Of a stretch of 30,130 bases of DNA, positions 15,342 to 25,300 are shown one piece after another. Source of the DNA: an uncultured Bacteriovoracaceae bacterium (GTDB taxonomy: Bacteria > Bdellovibrionota > Bacteriovoracia > Bacteriovoracales > Bacteriovoracaceae); contig CALFYV010000076.1 in assembly GCA_937952395.1 (NCBI GenBank), positions 1 to 30,130 on the forward strand, written 5' to 3'. Every line of letters begins with the position of its first letter. The first letter of the stretch is position 1. The notes beneath the pieces were generated by a model. It saw only the letters and a program-made list of their open reading frames with translations. It was not told the origin of the DNA and made no database searches. A program made the position numbers and the translations under genes.

Positions 15342-17189
15342 ATGAAAAAAGGATTTTTTCTCAAAATAGTGTGCTTATTTACCTACTTGATTTCTACTCA
15401 TTCTGTTTTTGCTAATTCTATAAAGAATATCGATTTTTATCAATCAGGTGATGTTAGTTATCTTGAAATTAAATTAGAAAATGAGGCTTGGGCTGAAAGA
15501 TTTCATGTTACCGACGATAAACAAATTATTTTAGATATTAAAGATGTAAAAGCCGGTAAAGACGTTCTTAGGGGAATTGATACCTCAGAATTTAGTGGTA
15601 GTACTGTTTATGTTTCAGGATATAAAAAGCCAGGTACGGCCAATGATATTCGCTTGGCCATTCAATTACGAGATAATGTACGTTCAAAACTAACTAGAAA
15701 AAATAACAGTATTGTATTGGCCATTGAAAATAGATTTGGAGTTTTCAATAGTGCTGAAGTGGAGCAAGCCGAATTAGAGAATCCAGCAGCCCAAATAGCT
15801 GAGGCATCAACAGCGACCGGAATCAATGTTCCTAAGTCAAATGAAATTGTTGATATTTTAGAAAATCTAACTCTCTCAGGTCCTAAAAAATATGTAGGTA
15901 AGAAAATTTCTATAAATGTTAAAAATATCAATGTATCTGACTTATTAAAAATGCTAGCTGATACTTCTGGGTTTAACGTTATTATTGATGATGATGTCAG
16001 TAAGACACCACCACTTACCTTAACATTAACCAATATTCCCTGGGATCAAGCTTTGGATACAGTTTTAAGTTTAGGTAACCTTGTTGCTAAGAAAAACTCG
16101 AACATTTTAATGGTCACTAGCTATAGTAAAGCTGTAGCCGAGAAAGAGCAGCGCCTTGAAAACGAAAAGAAAATTGCCGAAAAAGAACCTCTGGTCACAA
16201 AGATATTTCCTATCAGCTTCGCCACGTTAGGTGATATTGCAACTATCTTAAAAGAATACTTAACTCCAGAAAGGGGTAAGATTACCAAAGATGAGCGTAC
16301 AAACTCACTTATTGTTAAAGATACTGTAGATATCATCGAAAAAATGAAAAAAATTGTAGAAACACTAGACACTCAGACTCCTCAAATTTTAATCGAAGCT
16401 AAAATTGTTGAAGCCTCTGAGTCTTATTCAAAAAGAATCGGATTAGAAAATGGTTTAACTTTTGGCTATGACCCGATAACCCCAATTCAAACAGCTGCCG
16501 GCCCAGGTTTTTCGTTTAACTCAGCGACTTCTCCAGATGCTTCAAGCATGGTGGGAGTTTCAATTAGTGTTTTTAGAAGGCTTACCAATTTAAACTTTAG
16601 TTTAGAGTTAATGGAATTTGAATCAAAAGGCCGGATTATTTCTAGTCCTAAAATTATAACTCAAAATAAAAAGCCCGCCTCAATTACAAGCACTGAACAA
16701 ACAAGTTATCGAGTTGCTAATGCTTCAGGTGCAGGAACGACTGCCACAGATTCAAACGGTAACCAAGTTCAAGCCAATGCTCTTGCAGTGAGCTTTGAAA
16801 CGATTACTGCTGATTTGGCATTAAATGTAACACCACAAGTGACTAACGATGGTTCAATAAACCTTGAGGTTGACCTGAAAAAATCTGGATTTGGTTTAAC
16901 AAAACCTTTTGCAGATGGGCCACCAGATAAAACAACTAGAAATATTAAAACAAATGTTCTTGTTGAAAATGGTTCGACAATTGTTATCGGTGGATTATAT
17001 AAAACAGAGAAAAACGAATCGGTCTCTGGTGTTCCGTTTTTAAAAGATCTACCACTTCTTGGTTGGTTATTCCGTTCGCCATATAATCCGTCGACGAGCA
17101 GAAGCGAATTAATTATATTTTTAACTCCAAGAATTATTAATCAAGAAGAAGCCGGTTTAGTAGATAGAACTTCCATTATTGATACGTAG
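15342..17189 (+). CDS. pilQ: Type IV pilus outer-membrane secretin PilQ
   Basis: PilQ forms the outer-membrane channel through which the pilus passes. From the ATG at 15342 it has 615 residues. This start is chosen because ATGGAG lies 5 bases upstream and a signal peptide (about 1-25, ending SVFA) begins directly; a TTG nine codons earlier would add residues in front of it. Domains in order: AMIN (about 25-125), N0/STN-like (about 186-260, with PPLTLTLTNIPWDQALD), N1 (about 286-345) and secretin core (about 348-598). The secretin signature is VIGGLYKTEKNESVSGVPFLKDLP and it ends with SELIIFLTPRII. Only one AMIN domain is evident. The gene is 12 bases ahead of the next TPR gene. Confidence 0.95.
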   Translation: MKKGFFLKIVCLFTYLISTHSVFANSIKNIDFYQSGDVSYLEIKLENEAWAERFHVTDDKQIILDIKDVKAGKDVLRGIDTSEFSGSTVYVSGYKKPGTANDIRLAIQLRDNVRSKLTRKNNSIVLAIENRFGVFNSAEVEQAELENPAAQIAEASTATGINVPKSNEIVDILENLTLSGPKKYVGKKISINVKNINVSDLLKMLADTSGFNVIIDDDVSKTPPLTLTLTNIPWDQALDTVLSLGNLVAKKNSNILMVTSYSKAVAEKEQRLENEKKIAEKEPLVTKIFPISFATLGDIATILKEYLTPERGKITKDERTNSLIVKDTVDIIEKMKKIVETLDTQTPQILIEAKIVEASESYSKRIGLENGLTFGYDPITPIQTAAGPGFSFNSATSPDASSMVGVSISVFRRLTNLNFSLELMEFESKGRIISSPKIITQNKKPASITSTEQTSYRVANASGAGTTATDSNGNQVQANALAVSFETITADLALNVTPQVTNDGSINLEVDLKKSGFGLTKPFADGPPDKTTRNIKTNVLVENGSTIVIGGLYKTEKNESVSGVPFLKDLPLLGWLFRSPYNPSTSRSELIIFLTPRIINQEEAGLVDRTSIIDT

Positions 17190-17201
17190 GAAGGGTGAAT
17201 A

Positions 17202-18143
17202 ATGATTCCCAAAAAAAAGTCATCTCTTCTGGTTAAATATTTAAATTTATATAAGCAAAAGCCTACATCGAAAGTCTTCGCTCCATTAGCTGAATCGTAT
17301 AGAAAACTAGGAATGATAGAAGATGCACTTAGGGTTTTAGCGGATGGCTTAAATTATCATCCTGGTTATGTTTTGGCCCACCTCGTTTTGGCAAACTGCT
17401 ATTTTGATCAAAAAAGATATCAAAAATGTTATGAAGTGCTCAAACCTTTTGTGAATGAGCATATTGATAATATTTCTCTACAAAGATTATTTGCAGAATG
17501 CTGTTTAAAGAATGGTCAACTTCAAGAAGCACTACAGACTTACAAGTATCTTCTGTTTATTAACCCTCGCGATACTCATGTTTCGAGGCGCGTAAAGGCA
17601 CTAGAAGACGATCTTGAGGTAACGAGCCCTGTAATCACAGAAGATATTAGCTACAAAGAAGCGCAGCCAGAGGATTGGGTACAGGTTAACTTTAACAAAA
17701 AAGTCATTGAGCCTTCAGTTGAAGAAGTTGAAAGTTCAAATACAGATTCTTGGCAGGTCGAAAGCAGTCAAATTAAAAATGTTTTCAAAACCCAACAATC
17801 TGAGATTAAAGAAGCTACTAAACAGAGTCTGCCTGATTCCAAAAAATCTCCAGTGGTCACGCATACATTAGTTGACCTTTATTGCGCGCAAGAGCACTAC
17901 GACAAGGCAATAGAGGTTTTGGAAAGAATTCTAGATTTAAATCCAGAAGACCAAAGAACTCAAAAAAAATTAGTAGAGGTTAAAGCACTAATAGAGAGAC
18001 AAAGTTATGAAGAATCAGAGAATGAAAAATTACTCAATTATATTGAAACCAAGGTTCAAAAACCAGACACAACCTACTTGGAATTAGCTGGAAAATTCGA
18101 TTTATTTCTGAAGGCTTTACGAGGAAAAGCATCTACGGTATAA
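17202..18143 (+). CDS. Cytoplasmic TPR-repeat protein
   Basis: I do not recognise a specific family. The 313-residue protein has no signal peptide or membrane segment. TPR-like repeats occupy about residues 20-140 (for example MIEDALRVLADGLNYHPGYVLAHLVLA, quoted in part: LADGLNYHPGYVLAHLVL) and again about 220-265 (HYDKAIEVLERILDLNPEDQ), with an acidic, low-complexity linker between them. AGGAAGG lies just upstream of the ATG. It is only 12 bases after pilQ and 7 before aroQ, so it is co-transcribed. The position after a secretin gene recalls TPR pilotins such as M. xanthus Tgl, but those are lipoproteins and this one has no export signal. A scaffold role in the cytoplasm is more likely. Confidence 0.75.
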   Translation: MIPKKKSSLLVKYLNLYKQKPTSKVFAPLAESYRKLGMIEDALRVLADGLNYHPGYVLAHLVLANCYFDQKRYQKCYEVLKPFVNEHIDNISLQRLFAECCLKNGQLQEALQTYKYLLFINPRDTHVSRRVKALEDDLEVTSPVITEDISYKEAQPEDWVQVNFNKKVIEPSVEEVESSNTDSWQVESSQIKNVFKTQQSEIKEATKQSLPDSKKSPVVTHTLVDLYCAQEHYDKAIEVLERILDLNPEDQRTQKKLVEVKALIERQSYEESENEKLLNYIETKVQKPDTTYLELAGKFDLFLKALRGKASTV

Positions 18144-18150
18144 ACCCTGG

Positions 18151-18585
18151 ATGAATAAACACTGTATTATCAATGGGCCAAACCTTAACTTGCTAGGTAT
18201 GAGAGAAACTCATATTTATGGCAAATTAACTCTTAGCGAAATAAAAGATTATACCAATAAGAAATGTGCTGGCCTTGATGTTAAACTTGATTGGTTTCAA
18301 GCCCAAAGCGAAGAGCAAATTATCAATCTTATTCAAAAAATCGATAGTGAAAACTATAAATCACTAATTATTAATCCAGCTGCTTATTCACATACATCAA
18401 TCGCGATTTTAGATGCACTGAGAATCGTAAAAGTGCCAGTAGTAGAGGTACATTTGACTAATATATTTGCCAGGGAAACCTATAGACAGGAAATGTTGAC
18501 GGCTCAGGCTTGCAGCGTCATAATGAGTGGACTCGGCAAGGATTCGTATTATTTAGCAATTGTTTCACAAGAGAATAAAAATTAA
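18151..18585 (+). CDS. aroQ: Type II 3-dehydroquinate dehydratase
   Basis: This cytoplasmic dodecameric enzyme dehydrates 3-dehydroquinate to 3-dehydroshikimate in the shikimate pathway. The 144-residue length is normal. Motifs are INGPNLNLLG at the N-terminus, RETHIYG with catalytic Tyr23, NPAAYSHTS with Asn75 and catalytic His81, EVHLTNIFARE with Glu99, His101 and Arg108, and Arg112. All expected active-site residues are present. The Shine-Dalgarno is weak. It sits between the TPR gene and efp. It complements the aroE-like gene at 3764. Confidence 0.95.
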   Translation: MNKHCIINGPNLNLLGMRETHIYGKLTLSEIKDYTNKKCAGLDVKLDWFQAQSEEQIINLIQKIDSENYKSLIINPAAYSHTSIAILDALRIVKVPVVEVHLTNIFARETYRQEMLTAQACSVIMSGLGKDSYYLAIVSQENKN

Positions 18586-18603
18586 TTGTAATGGAGATAT
18601 GAA

Positions 18604-19170
18604 ATGTATCAAACAACAGATTTTCGCAAAGGCTTAAAAATTGAGCTTGATGATAAACTTTTTGTGATCGTTGAATCAACCCACGTTAACCCTGGAAAGG
18701 GTTCGGCTTTTGTAAAAACAAGACTTAAAAACATGGAAACGGGTCAAATGCTTGAGAGAACGTTTAAGGCAGGTGTCGACACTGTTGCTAAACCAGATTT
18801 TGATGATAGGGAAATGGGTTACATGTATTCAGATCAAGATGGTTTTAACTTCATGGATCAAAATACATACGAATCAATTCATATTTCAACAGAGAATGTT
18901 GGGGATGCAAAAAACTATCTACAAGAAGGTATTAATATTAAAGTTCTCTACTATAAAGGAAAACCAATATCGATAGACCTTCCTAATTTTGTTGAATTGG
19001 AAGTTGTTGAGACGGATCCTGGTTTACGTGGGGACACCTCTAGTGGTGGCAAGAAAAAAGCTATTATGAATACAGGCTTACAAGTGAACGTTCCTTTATT
19101 TATTAAACAAGGTGAAAAATTGCGTATTGATACAAGAACAGGTGAATTTGTTGAAAGAGTAAAAAACTAA
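18604..19170 (+). CDS. efp: Translation elongation factor P
   Basis: EF-P relieves ribosome stalling at proline-rich stretches. The 188-residue protein has the three-domain architecture: an N-terminal KOW-like domain and two OB domains. The domain I loop is NPGKGSAF, with Lys32 at the position that is beta-lysylated in many Gram-negative bacteria. The C-terminal signature KIDTRTGEF appears as LRIDTRTGEFVER. GGAGAT lies 5 bases before the ATG at 18604. An out-of-frame ATG at 18599 is ignored. The order aroQ-efp-accB-accC is common in bacteria. Confidence 0.96.
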   Translation: MYQTTDFRKGLKIELDDKLFVIVESTHVNPGKGSAFVKTRLKNMETGQMLERTFKAGVDTVAKPDFDDREMGYMYSDQDGFNFMDQNTYESIHISTENVGDAKNYLQEGINIKVLYYKGKPISIDLPNFVELEVVETDPGLRGDTSSGGKKKAIMNTGLQVNVPLFIKQGEKLRIDTRTGEFVERVKN

Positions 19171-19179
19171 GGAAGGTAT

Positions 19180-19614
19180 ATGGAAACTGATAAAATAAAA
19201 GAGTTTATAAAAATAGCCAAAGATGAAGGTGTTCAAGAGTTAAAATACGAAAGTGATTCCTTTAAGATCTCAGTGGCTTTTTCTTCAGGAGCAGCACCAA
19301 TAACTTATGCTACTCAACCTTCAGCAGCAACAAGTCAAACTCAAATCACTACCAATAAGCCCACCAAAGAAGCTGGCGTTCATGATATTAGTTCACCGTT
19401 TGTAGGCACATTTTATAATGCTGCAGCACCAGGTGAGGAACCTTTTGTAAGTGTTGGACAGCGAGTAAAAAAAGGTCAAACTCTTTGCATTTTAGAAGCA
19501 ATGAAAATAATGAATGAAATTGAGTCAGATGTAGATGGAGAGATTATTGAAATTTGTTTAGAAAATGAAAACCTAGTTGAATTTGGTGAAGTACTATTTC
19601 GAATTAGGAAATAA
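19180..19614 (+). CDS. accB: Biotin carboxyl carrier protein of acetyl-CoA carboxylase
   Basis: AccB carries biotin between the carboxylase and transferase parts of acetyl-CoA carboxylase, the first step of fatty acid synthesis. The 144-residue protein has an N-terminal helix region, a Pro/Ala/Thr/Gln-rich linker (about 40-68) and a C-terminal biotinyl domain (about 70-144). The biotinylation motif EAMKIMNEIE has its target at Lys109. GGAAGG precedes the ATG. It abuts accC with no gap (stop 19612-19614, next ATG at 19615). Confidence 0.96.
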   Translation: METDKIKEFIKIAKDEGVQELKYESDSFKISVAFSSGAAPITYATQPSAATSQTQITTNKPTKEAGVHDISSPFVGTFYNAAAPGEEPFVSVGQRVKKGQTLCILEAMKIMNEIESDVDGEIIEICLENENLVEFGEVLFRIRK

Positions 19615-20958
19615 ATGAAAAAATTCAAAAAAGTTTTAGTCGCCAATCGTGGCGAGATAGCTGTCAGGGTTATTAGAAGTTGCAGGGAACTCGGAATTGA
19701 AACAGTCAGCGTTCACTCAACAGCCGATCAAGATTCACTACATGTGAAAATAGCAGATGAATCAGTTTGCATTGGCCCAGCTAAGGCTTCTCTGAGCTAT
19801 CTTAATATTCCATCTATTTTATCAGCTGCCGAGATAACGGGAGCTGATGCCATTCATCCTGGTTACGGATTTTTATCCGAAAACGCAGACTTTTCTCATC
19901 TTTGTGGAAAATGGAATATTTCTTTTATAGGGCCCAATATTGATTGCTTAAAAAAAATGGGTGATAAAATTTTCTCCAAAAAGATTGCTCATGAAGCAGG
20001 CGTCCCTACACTTTCGCCAATTTACGTTAATGAGCTTGATGAAAAGAAGATAAGAGAAAGTGCTAAGGAGTTAGGCTACCCAGTTTTGATAAAAGCTTCT
20101 GCCGGTGGCGGTGGACGTGGTATGAAGAAAATTGAATCAGATAAGGATTTAATTTCTTCAATAAAAACGCTTTCAGAAGAAGCGAAGTCTGCTTTTGGTG
20201 ATGGGACGTTGTTTATCGAAAAATATATTACTAATCCAAGGCATATCGAAGTTCAAATACTAGCAGATCAGAAAGGTAATATTATTCATTTAGGAGAGAG
20301 AGATTGTACAATTCAGAGGCGTTTTCAAAAATTAGTCGAAGAGTCGCCTTCTGCGGTTTTGACGGAAAAAATTAGAGAAGAAATTTGTCAAGCAGCAGTA
20401 GATCTTTCAAGGAAAGTTAATTACGACTCAGTAGGGACGGTCGAGTTTCTTTATGATCAAGATGAGAAAAAATTTTACTTCATGGAAATGAATACGAGAA
20501 TACAAGTTGAACATCCTGTCACCGAGCAAAGAACAGGTGTTGATTTAATTAAAGAACAAATTTTAGTAGCTCAAGGTGAAACTTTAAAATTAAAACAGTC
20601 AGATATTCGATATGAAGGACATGTTATCGAATGCAGAATCAATGCCGAAGACCCTGTGACTAGTAGGCCAAGTCCAGGATTAATTACTCATTATCACCGC
20701 CCAGGCGGAATAGGTATAAGAGTAGATGATTTCATTTACAGTGGTTATCAAGTATTACCTTATTATGATTCAATGCTTTCGAAAATCATTATAAAAGCAC
20801 AAACTCGAGAAGAATGCATCAAGCGTGCACTACGGGCTTTAAATGAGACAGTCGTAACGGGAATTAAGACAAATATTGAGCTTCATCAAAAAATACTTAG
20901 TAACAAAAATTTTCAAGAGAATAATTACTCTACTAATTTTCTAAATCAAAATTTCTGA
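19615..20958 (+). CDS. accC: Biotin carboxylase subunit of acetyl-CoA carboxylase
   Basis: AccC carboxylates the biotin on AccB using ATP and bicarbonate. The 447-residue length is normal. It starts with KVLVANRGEIAVRVIR, followed by HPGYGFLSEN. The ATP-grasp glycine loop is GGGGRGM (about 164-170), then the ERDCTIQRRFQK segment, and the carboxylase signature EMNTRIQVEHPVTE begins at residue 291. The C-terminal biotin carboxylase domain (ECRINAEDP near 340) is complete. AGGAAA upstream serves the ATG. No carboxyltransferase (accA/accD) gene is in the window. Confidence 0.97.
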   Translation: MKKFKKVLVANRGEIAVRVIRSCRELGIETVSVHSTADQDSLHVKIADESVCIGPAKASLSYLNIPSILSAAEITGADAIHPGYGFLSENADFSHLCGKWNISFIGPNIDCLKKMGDKIFSKKIAHEAGVPTLSPIYVNELDEKKIRESAKELGYPVLIKASAGGGGRGMKKIESDKDLISSIKTLSEEAKSAFGDGTLFIEKYITNPRHIEVQILADQKGNIIHLGERDCTIQRRFQKLVEESPSAVLTEKIREEICQAAVDLSRKVNYDSVGTVEFLYDQDEKKFYFMEMNTRIQVEHPVTEQRTGVDLIKEQILVAQGETLKLKQSDIRYEGHVIECRINAEDPVTSRPSPGLITHYHRPGGIGIRVDDFIYSGYQVLPYYDSMLSKIIIKAQTREECIKRALRALNETVVTGIKTNIELHQKILSNKNFQENNYSTNFLNQNF

Positions 20959-20980
20959 TAAAATAAACTATAGGAATTTA

Positions 20981-22327
20981 ATGAATTTAGAGAGTGCAAA
21001 TCAATACTTTCAGGCATCCCAATATCCAAAAGCACTAGAGCTTTATCTATCACTTTTTGAAAATGGTAATAAAGAAATTGAAGTGATTTTGGGTATAATT
21101 CGCAGTTCAGTTTCCTGTAATAAAAATATATCCAACAACTTCGTGGATTTAGCTGTTGAATATTTCATGAATTCTGAAAACTATTTTATGGCCCAAGAGA
21201 TAATGAATCTCACCATGAGGGTAAATCAGCCCTTGTTAAGTCTATATGAAAAATTGATTGAACATTCCAGGTTAAATGGAAACGTACGCGAATTAAAGAA
21301 AGTAAGATTGAATTTACTGAATTATTTATATAAGACCAAAAATTACTCTTTATTGTATGAAAGATATGAAAAAGAGGTTGCCTCACGAAGATTGATGCCC
21401 CAAGAATACATAGTTATTTTAAAAGCTCTTTATGAGCAAAATGATGTTTGTAAATTTGAAACTATATTCGTTGAATACATAAATAGAAGTGGAAAAGAAA
21501 AGAATGAAATAAAAGAAAAAACAAACACGGTCATCAATGCTATTGCAAAAACAATAGATAAAAATAGAAAAGCGTTCGAAGCAGTAAATATTTTTATTCA
21601 AGTATTAAACGATACTCAAAGAAGTTATTCAAATATTTTAAAAGCATTTATCCTATATCATTCTAATTTTGATTTTATTTCCATATTAAAAAAACACAAA
21701 ATAATAGATGGGCCTGTTGTTGATGAATACTTGAAACAATTAGATTTTAAAAAATTTTCCCAATTATATCACAAAAACAAAAATGAACGCAGAGTTCAGG
21801 ATAATTTTGAACCTCCACAACTAATACAAACGATATCGCCGACACAAGATAAACCCAGACGTTCAAGTTTTAAAAAAGAATTGGTTAAACTTGAATCAAA
21901 TAATATAGACAAAGATTACCTACGAGAGCTCGAAAAATATATTCTGAGTGACAAATGTGAAATCGATCACCTTCACATAATGCAATATTTAATTTCTTCA
22001 AATTTGACCAGCTTGATCCAGAAATATTTTTTATTTGTACAAAAGGCGATTACGAAAGAGCAATATATAGAAATAGCCTATCTTTATGCTGAATATCTTT
22101 TAAGTATTGGCAATTACAATACTTGCTTAGATTTGAATTACGAATTAATTGAAAGAGTACAATTATCTAAGGAGGAGGAAGTCTCGTTCCTATATTTAAT
22201 AGCAGAAGCATATTACCAAAAGAGTGAGTTTAAAAAATCTTATAAATATTTTCGGAAAATCCAGACATATGTAAAAGATTATCGCTTACTAAATGAGAGA
22301 ATGAGAAAAATTGAAAAACTTAAATAA
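20981..22327 (+). CDS. Helical TPR-like protein of unknown function upstream of tamB
   Basis: I do not recognise a specific family. The 448-residue protein has no signal peptide or membrane segment and looks helical throughout. TPR-like units are visible at the N-terminus (YFQASQYPKALELYLSLFENG) and C-terminus (YLIAEAYYQKSEFKKSYKYF). A Lys/Gln-rich linker lies near residues 265-305. AGGAAT is just upstream of the ATG. Its last 17 bases overlap the tamB start, so the two are translationally linked, suggesting a role near the envelope-assembly genes. Codon use matches its AT-rich neighbours. Confidence 0.72.
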   Translation: MNLESANQYFQASQYPKALELYLSLFENGNKEIEVILGIIRSSVSCNKNISNNFVDLAVEYFMNSENYFMAQEIMNLTMRVNQPLLSLYEKLIEHSRLNGNVRELKKVRLNLLNYLYKTKNYSLLYERYEKEVASRRLMPQEYIVILKALYEQNDVCKFETIFVEYINRSGKEKNEIKEKTNTVINAIAKTIDKNRKAFEAVNIFIQVLNDTQRSYSNILKAFILYHSNFDFISILKKHKIIDGPVVDEYLKQLDFKKFSQLYHKNKNERRVQDNFEPPQLIQTISPTQDKPRRSSFKKELVKLESNNIDKDYLRELEKYILSDKCEIDHLHIMQYLISSNLTSLIQKYFLFVQKAITKEQYIEIAYLYAEYLLSIGNYNTCLDLNYELIERVQLSKEEEVSFLYLIAEAYYQKSEFKKSYKYFRKIQTYVKDYRLLNERMRKIEKLK

Positions 22328-25300
22328 GATTATTTTCACATTTTTAATTTCCGTATTTTTTTTGATGTTCATTATGTGGCGTGCAATTCACTCAGAGTTT
22401 TTTGCATCAATACTTTCCAAGTACACCAATAAATATATTACTAAATATTTAAATTCCTCAACTCGTTTTGAAAGCATAAGCTTAGAGTTCTTTCCTCCAG
22501 GCGCCTCTTTGCATGGAATTTCTTTCGAAGATCAAAAAAATGATATTACTTTAAAGTTAAATGCAAAAAAAATTAGCATTTATTTTAATATGTTTGCAGC
22601 TTTCAATAACAAATTAACTATAAGTGAATTGGAGGTCAGTGATTCTATTGCTGAGTTGATAATTAAAGAAAATATTTCTAAAAGCAAAGCTGGTGATGAA
22701 AGATTTGAAAATAAAATTCAGTTTGATGAGTTGAATAAAATATTATCTGAATTACCGGTAAGTGTTAGGTCTATAAGTCTTAATGATTTTTATCTCAAAA
22801 CAAACAATGGTAAGGCCTATCTTCAGCGTGTGAAATTAGGGTTTGATAAGAAAACCTGGGATTTATGGTTTGATATTAGACAAATGAAACACCCATTAGT
22901 GGATAAAGAATGGGGTGGGATTGAAAGTGCAAAAGGCTATGTGGTTTTGAATCAACATCAACTCTCTTTAAGAGAATTTGAGGCTCGCAAGGGTTTTGTT
23001 AAGCTTTCCGTCAAAGGTGAAATAACTAATCCTTTTGAGGTTAAAAAAAATATTGAAGTTGAAACCCTTCTTAGCGGCTATTGTCCAGAATTAACAAGTT
23101 ATCTACCAGCTGAATATGAGTTTATAAGCTATGGTGGTTTCATTGAAATATGGTCCAAACTATCTGGGCCTATTTTGAAACCTAATGTCAATGCTTTAAT
23201 CAGGCTTGATAATGTTTCTACGAATTTTTTTGATGTAGATGAGTTAGCGATAAAGGCAAGTTATAACACTAACGAGCTAAGAGTTTCTCAATTAGATTTC
23301 TCCTACAAAAATGAAAAATTAAATTTAAGCAATGAATTTGTTTTGTATGATTTTAAAACCAACACATTGTTTCCATTACCCACGCAGCTTGAAGCTAGGG
23401 GGGTGAGTATTAAAAACGGATTAAAATTTCTTTCAGATGTTTTAGAACCCTTAAGCGGAGAATTACATGGTAAGTTTTTTGTTGGTGCACTTAATAATAA
23501 AATTATATTTACTCCTTTAAAAGGCTTCGAATTAAGAAATTTTAATTTAAGCACGATTGATGACGACAAGCGCTCGACTATAATTGAGAACGAATCTTTA
23601 GTATTTAATGCTGCTAATTTTATTATTGATGGACCGGTTTTTCGTTTAGATGCTGACGTCTCATTTGGACAGAGTAATGTAAAAATTAAGGGAAAAGTAG
23701 GTAATGGGAATGTTGATTTTATATCCGAACTTGGTGATATCAATCTAGAAAACTTAGGGAAAATTTCGGGCTTGGACATTAAAGGTTCTGGTAAAATGCA
23801 ATTTAATATAAAGGGTCCCTATGATAATGTCGTATTCAATTTCACAGGCCAGCTGCAGGAGAGTTCATTTGAGCAATATTTTTTAGGTAATACGTCATTA
23901 GATCTTTCTATAAAACTTAAACCAGGAGAGATTCTACTAAATTCAATTTCAGGGAAACTTCTTAATACATTATATTTTTCCAAAGGTACATATAGTTACA
24001 GAACTAACGCTATTAACTTATCGGTCAATACTCCACACACTACTTTTACAGATATTAAATCAATGTATAAACCTCTTGTAGATAAGTTGCAGTGGACACC
24101 ATCTGAGCTCAATGGCTTGGTTGGGCTAAATTATCAAGTTCAAGGTAAAGTTTCCCTTGGTGAAATGATCGTTAATGGAAAGCTTTTAGCAGAGAATGTT
24201 ATTTTTTATACAGAGTCCTTACCCAAGATTTCTACTCAGTTTAAACTTGCAACGTCAAAGTTGAGTTTCTCGAATATTATATTCGAAAAAGAAACGGCTA
24301 ATCTAAGTGGTTTTTTTAATTATGATTTCATAACTTCAAATTACAATTACTTCTTTGACTTAAAGAACGCATACTTAAACGAAATAAATATTACAAAAAA
24401 CATTTTCCGTTCATTAACCGCAAAAATTGATGGAAAAATATCGGGAGAGAAAAAATCCTCTGAAAAAATTAACTTGGAATTATTTTTTACTGGAAGCAAG
24501 GTTAATGGACGTCCTGTGAATGATTCCGATTTAAAGATGTCTCTAAATAAAGAGGTTTTAGCTTTTGAATTAAACTATATTGGAAAAAACCTTATACTAA
24601 ATGGAGAGATTGATTTTAAAGAGGATCAAAAATCAGAGAAAAACCTTTCTTTTATTAAAAGTAAACTTGATATATCGAATCTTAAAACGTTTGTAAGCAG
24701 TTTTATAGGCGAACATTTGTACAACTCAAACTTGTTAGGTTCAGTAAACACACAACTAGAAGGCCATTTCAATATTCATAATATCTCCAAATTAGACCTG
24801 AATGCGACTATATTAAATCTTAAAATAGTGAAGGATGATGTTTTAATTGAAAGCTTACAGCCAGGATATTTTTTAGTAGAAAAAGGAAATATTAAATCTT
24901 GGCATTTTGAATCAGTTGGAAACAAAGGGTTGATCGTATCAAATGGGAAAGGTAGTTTCTATTCAAAATATAATGTACATTCAATTATTGATTTGGATGC
25001 CAATTTATTGGAAGTGATTTCTGATAAAATAGTTAAAATTGACGGTGTGATAAGAAGTGAAGTTATATTCTCTGATAATTACAAGTTAGGTTTTTCCTTT
25101 ATTACCAGCACAGATAAGTTTGATTTTGGCTATGAAGGCTTGCCTACAACTCTGCAGGAGACCAAGGCAAAGTTTGTTTTTGATGGGGAACGTTTATCAA
25201 TTGAAAAATTTAATTCTAGATTGAGTAACGGTAGCTTGGATATGAAGGGAGAAGTTATCGTTCAATTTCCTTACCCTAAAATAAATATTAATTATAAACT

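Noticed and set aside
20956..20964. Extended -10-like TGATAAAAT before the TPR gene upstream of tamB
   Set aside because: It contains the accC stop codon, has no -35 partner, and such matches are expected by chance in AT-rich DNA.
23303..23779. 158-codon frame on the - strand within tamB
   Set aside because: No motif and no ribosome binding site; fully inside a well-supported gene.
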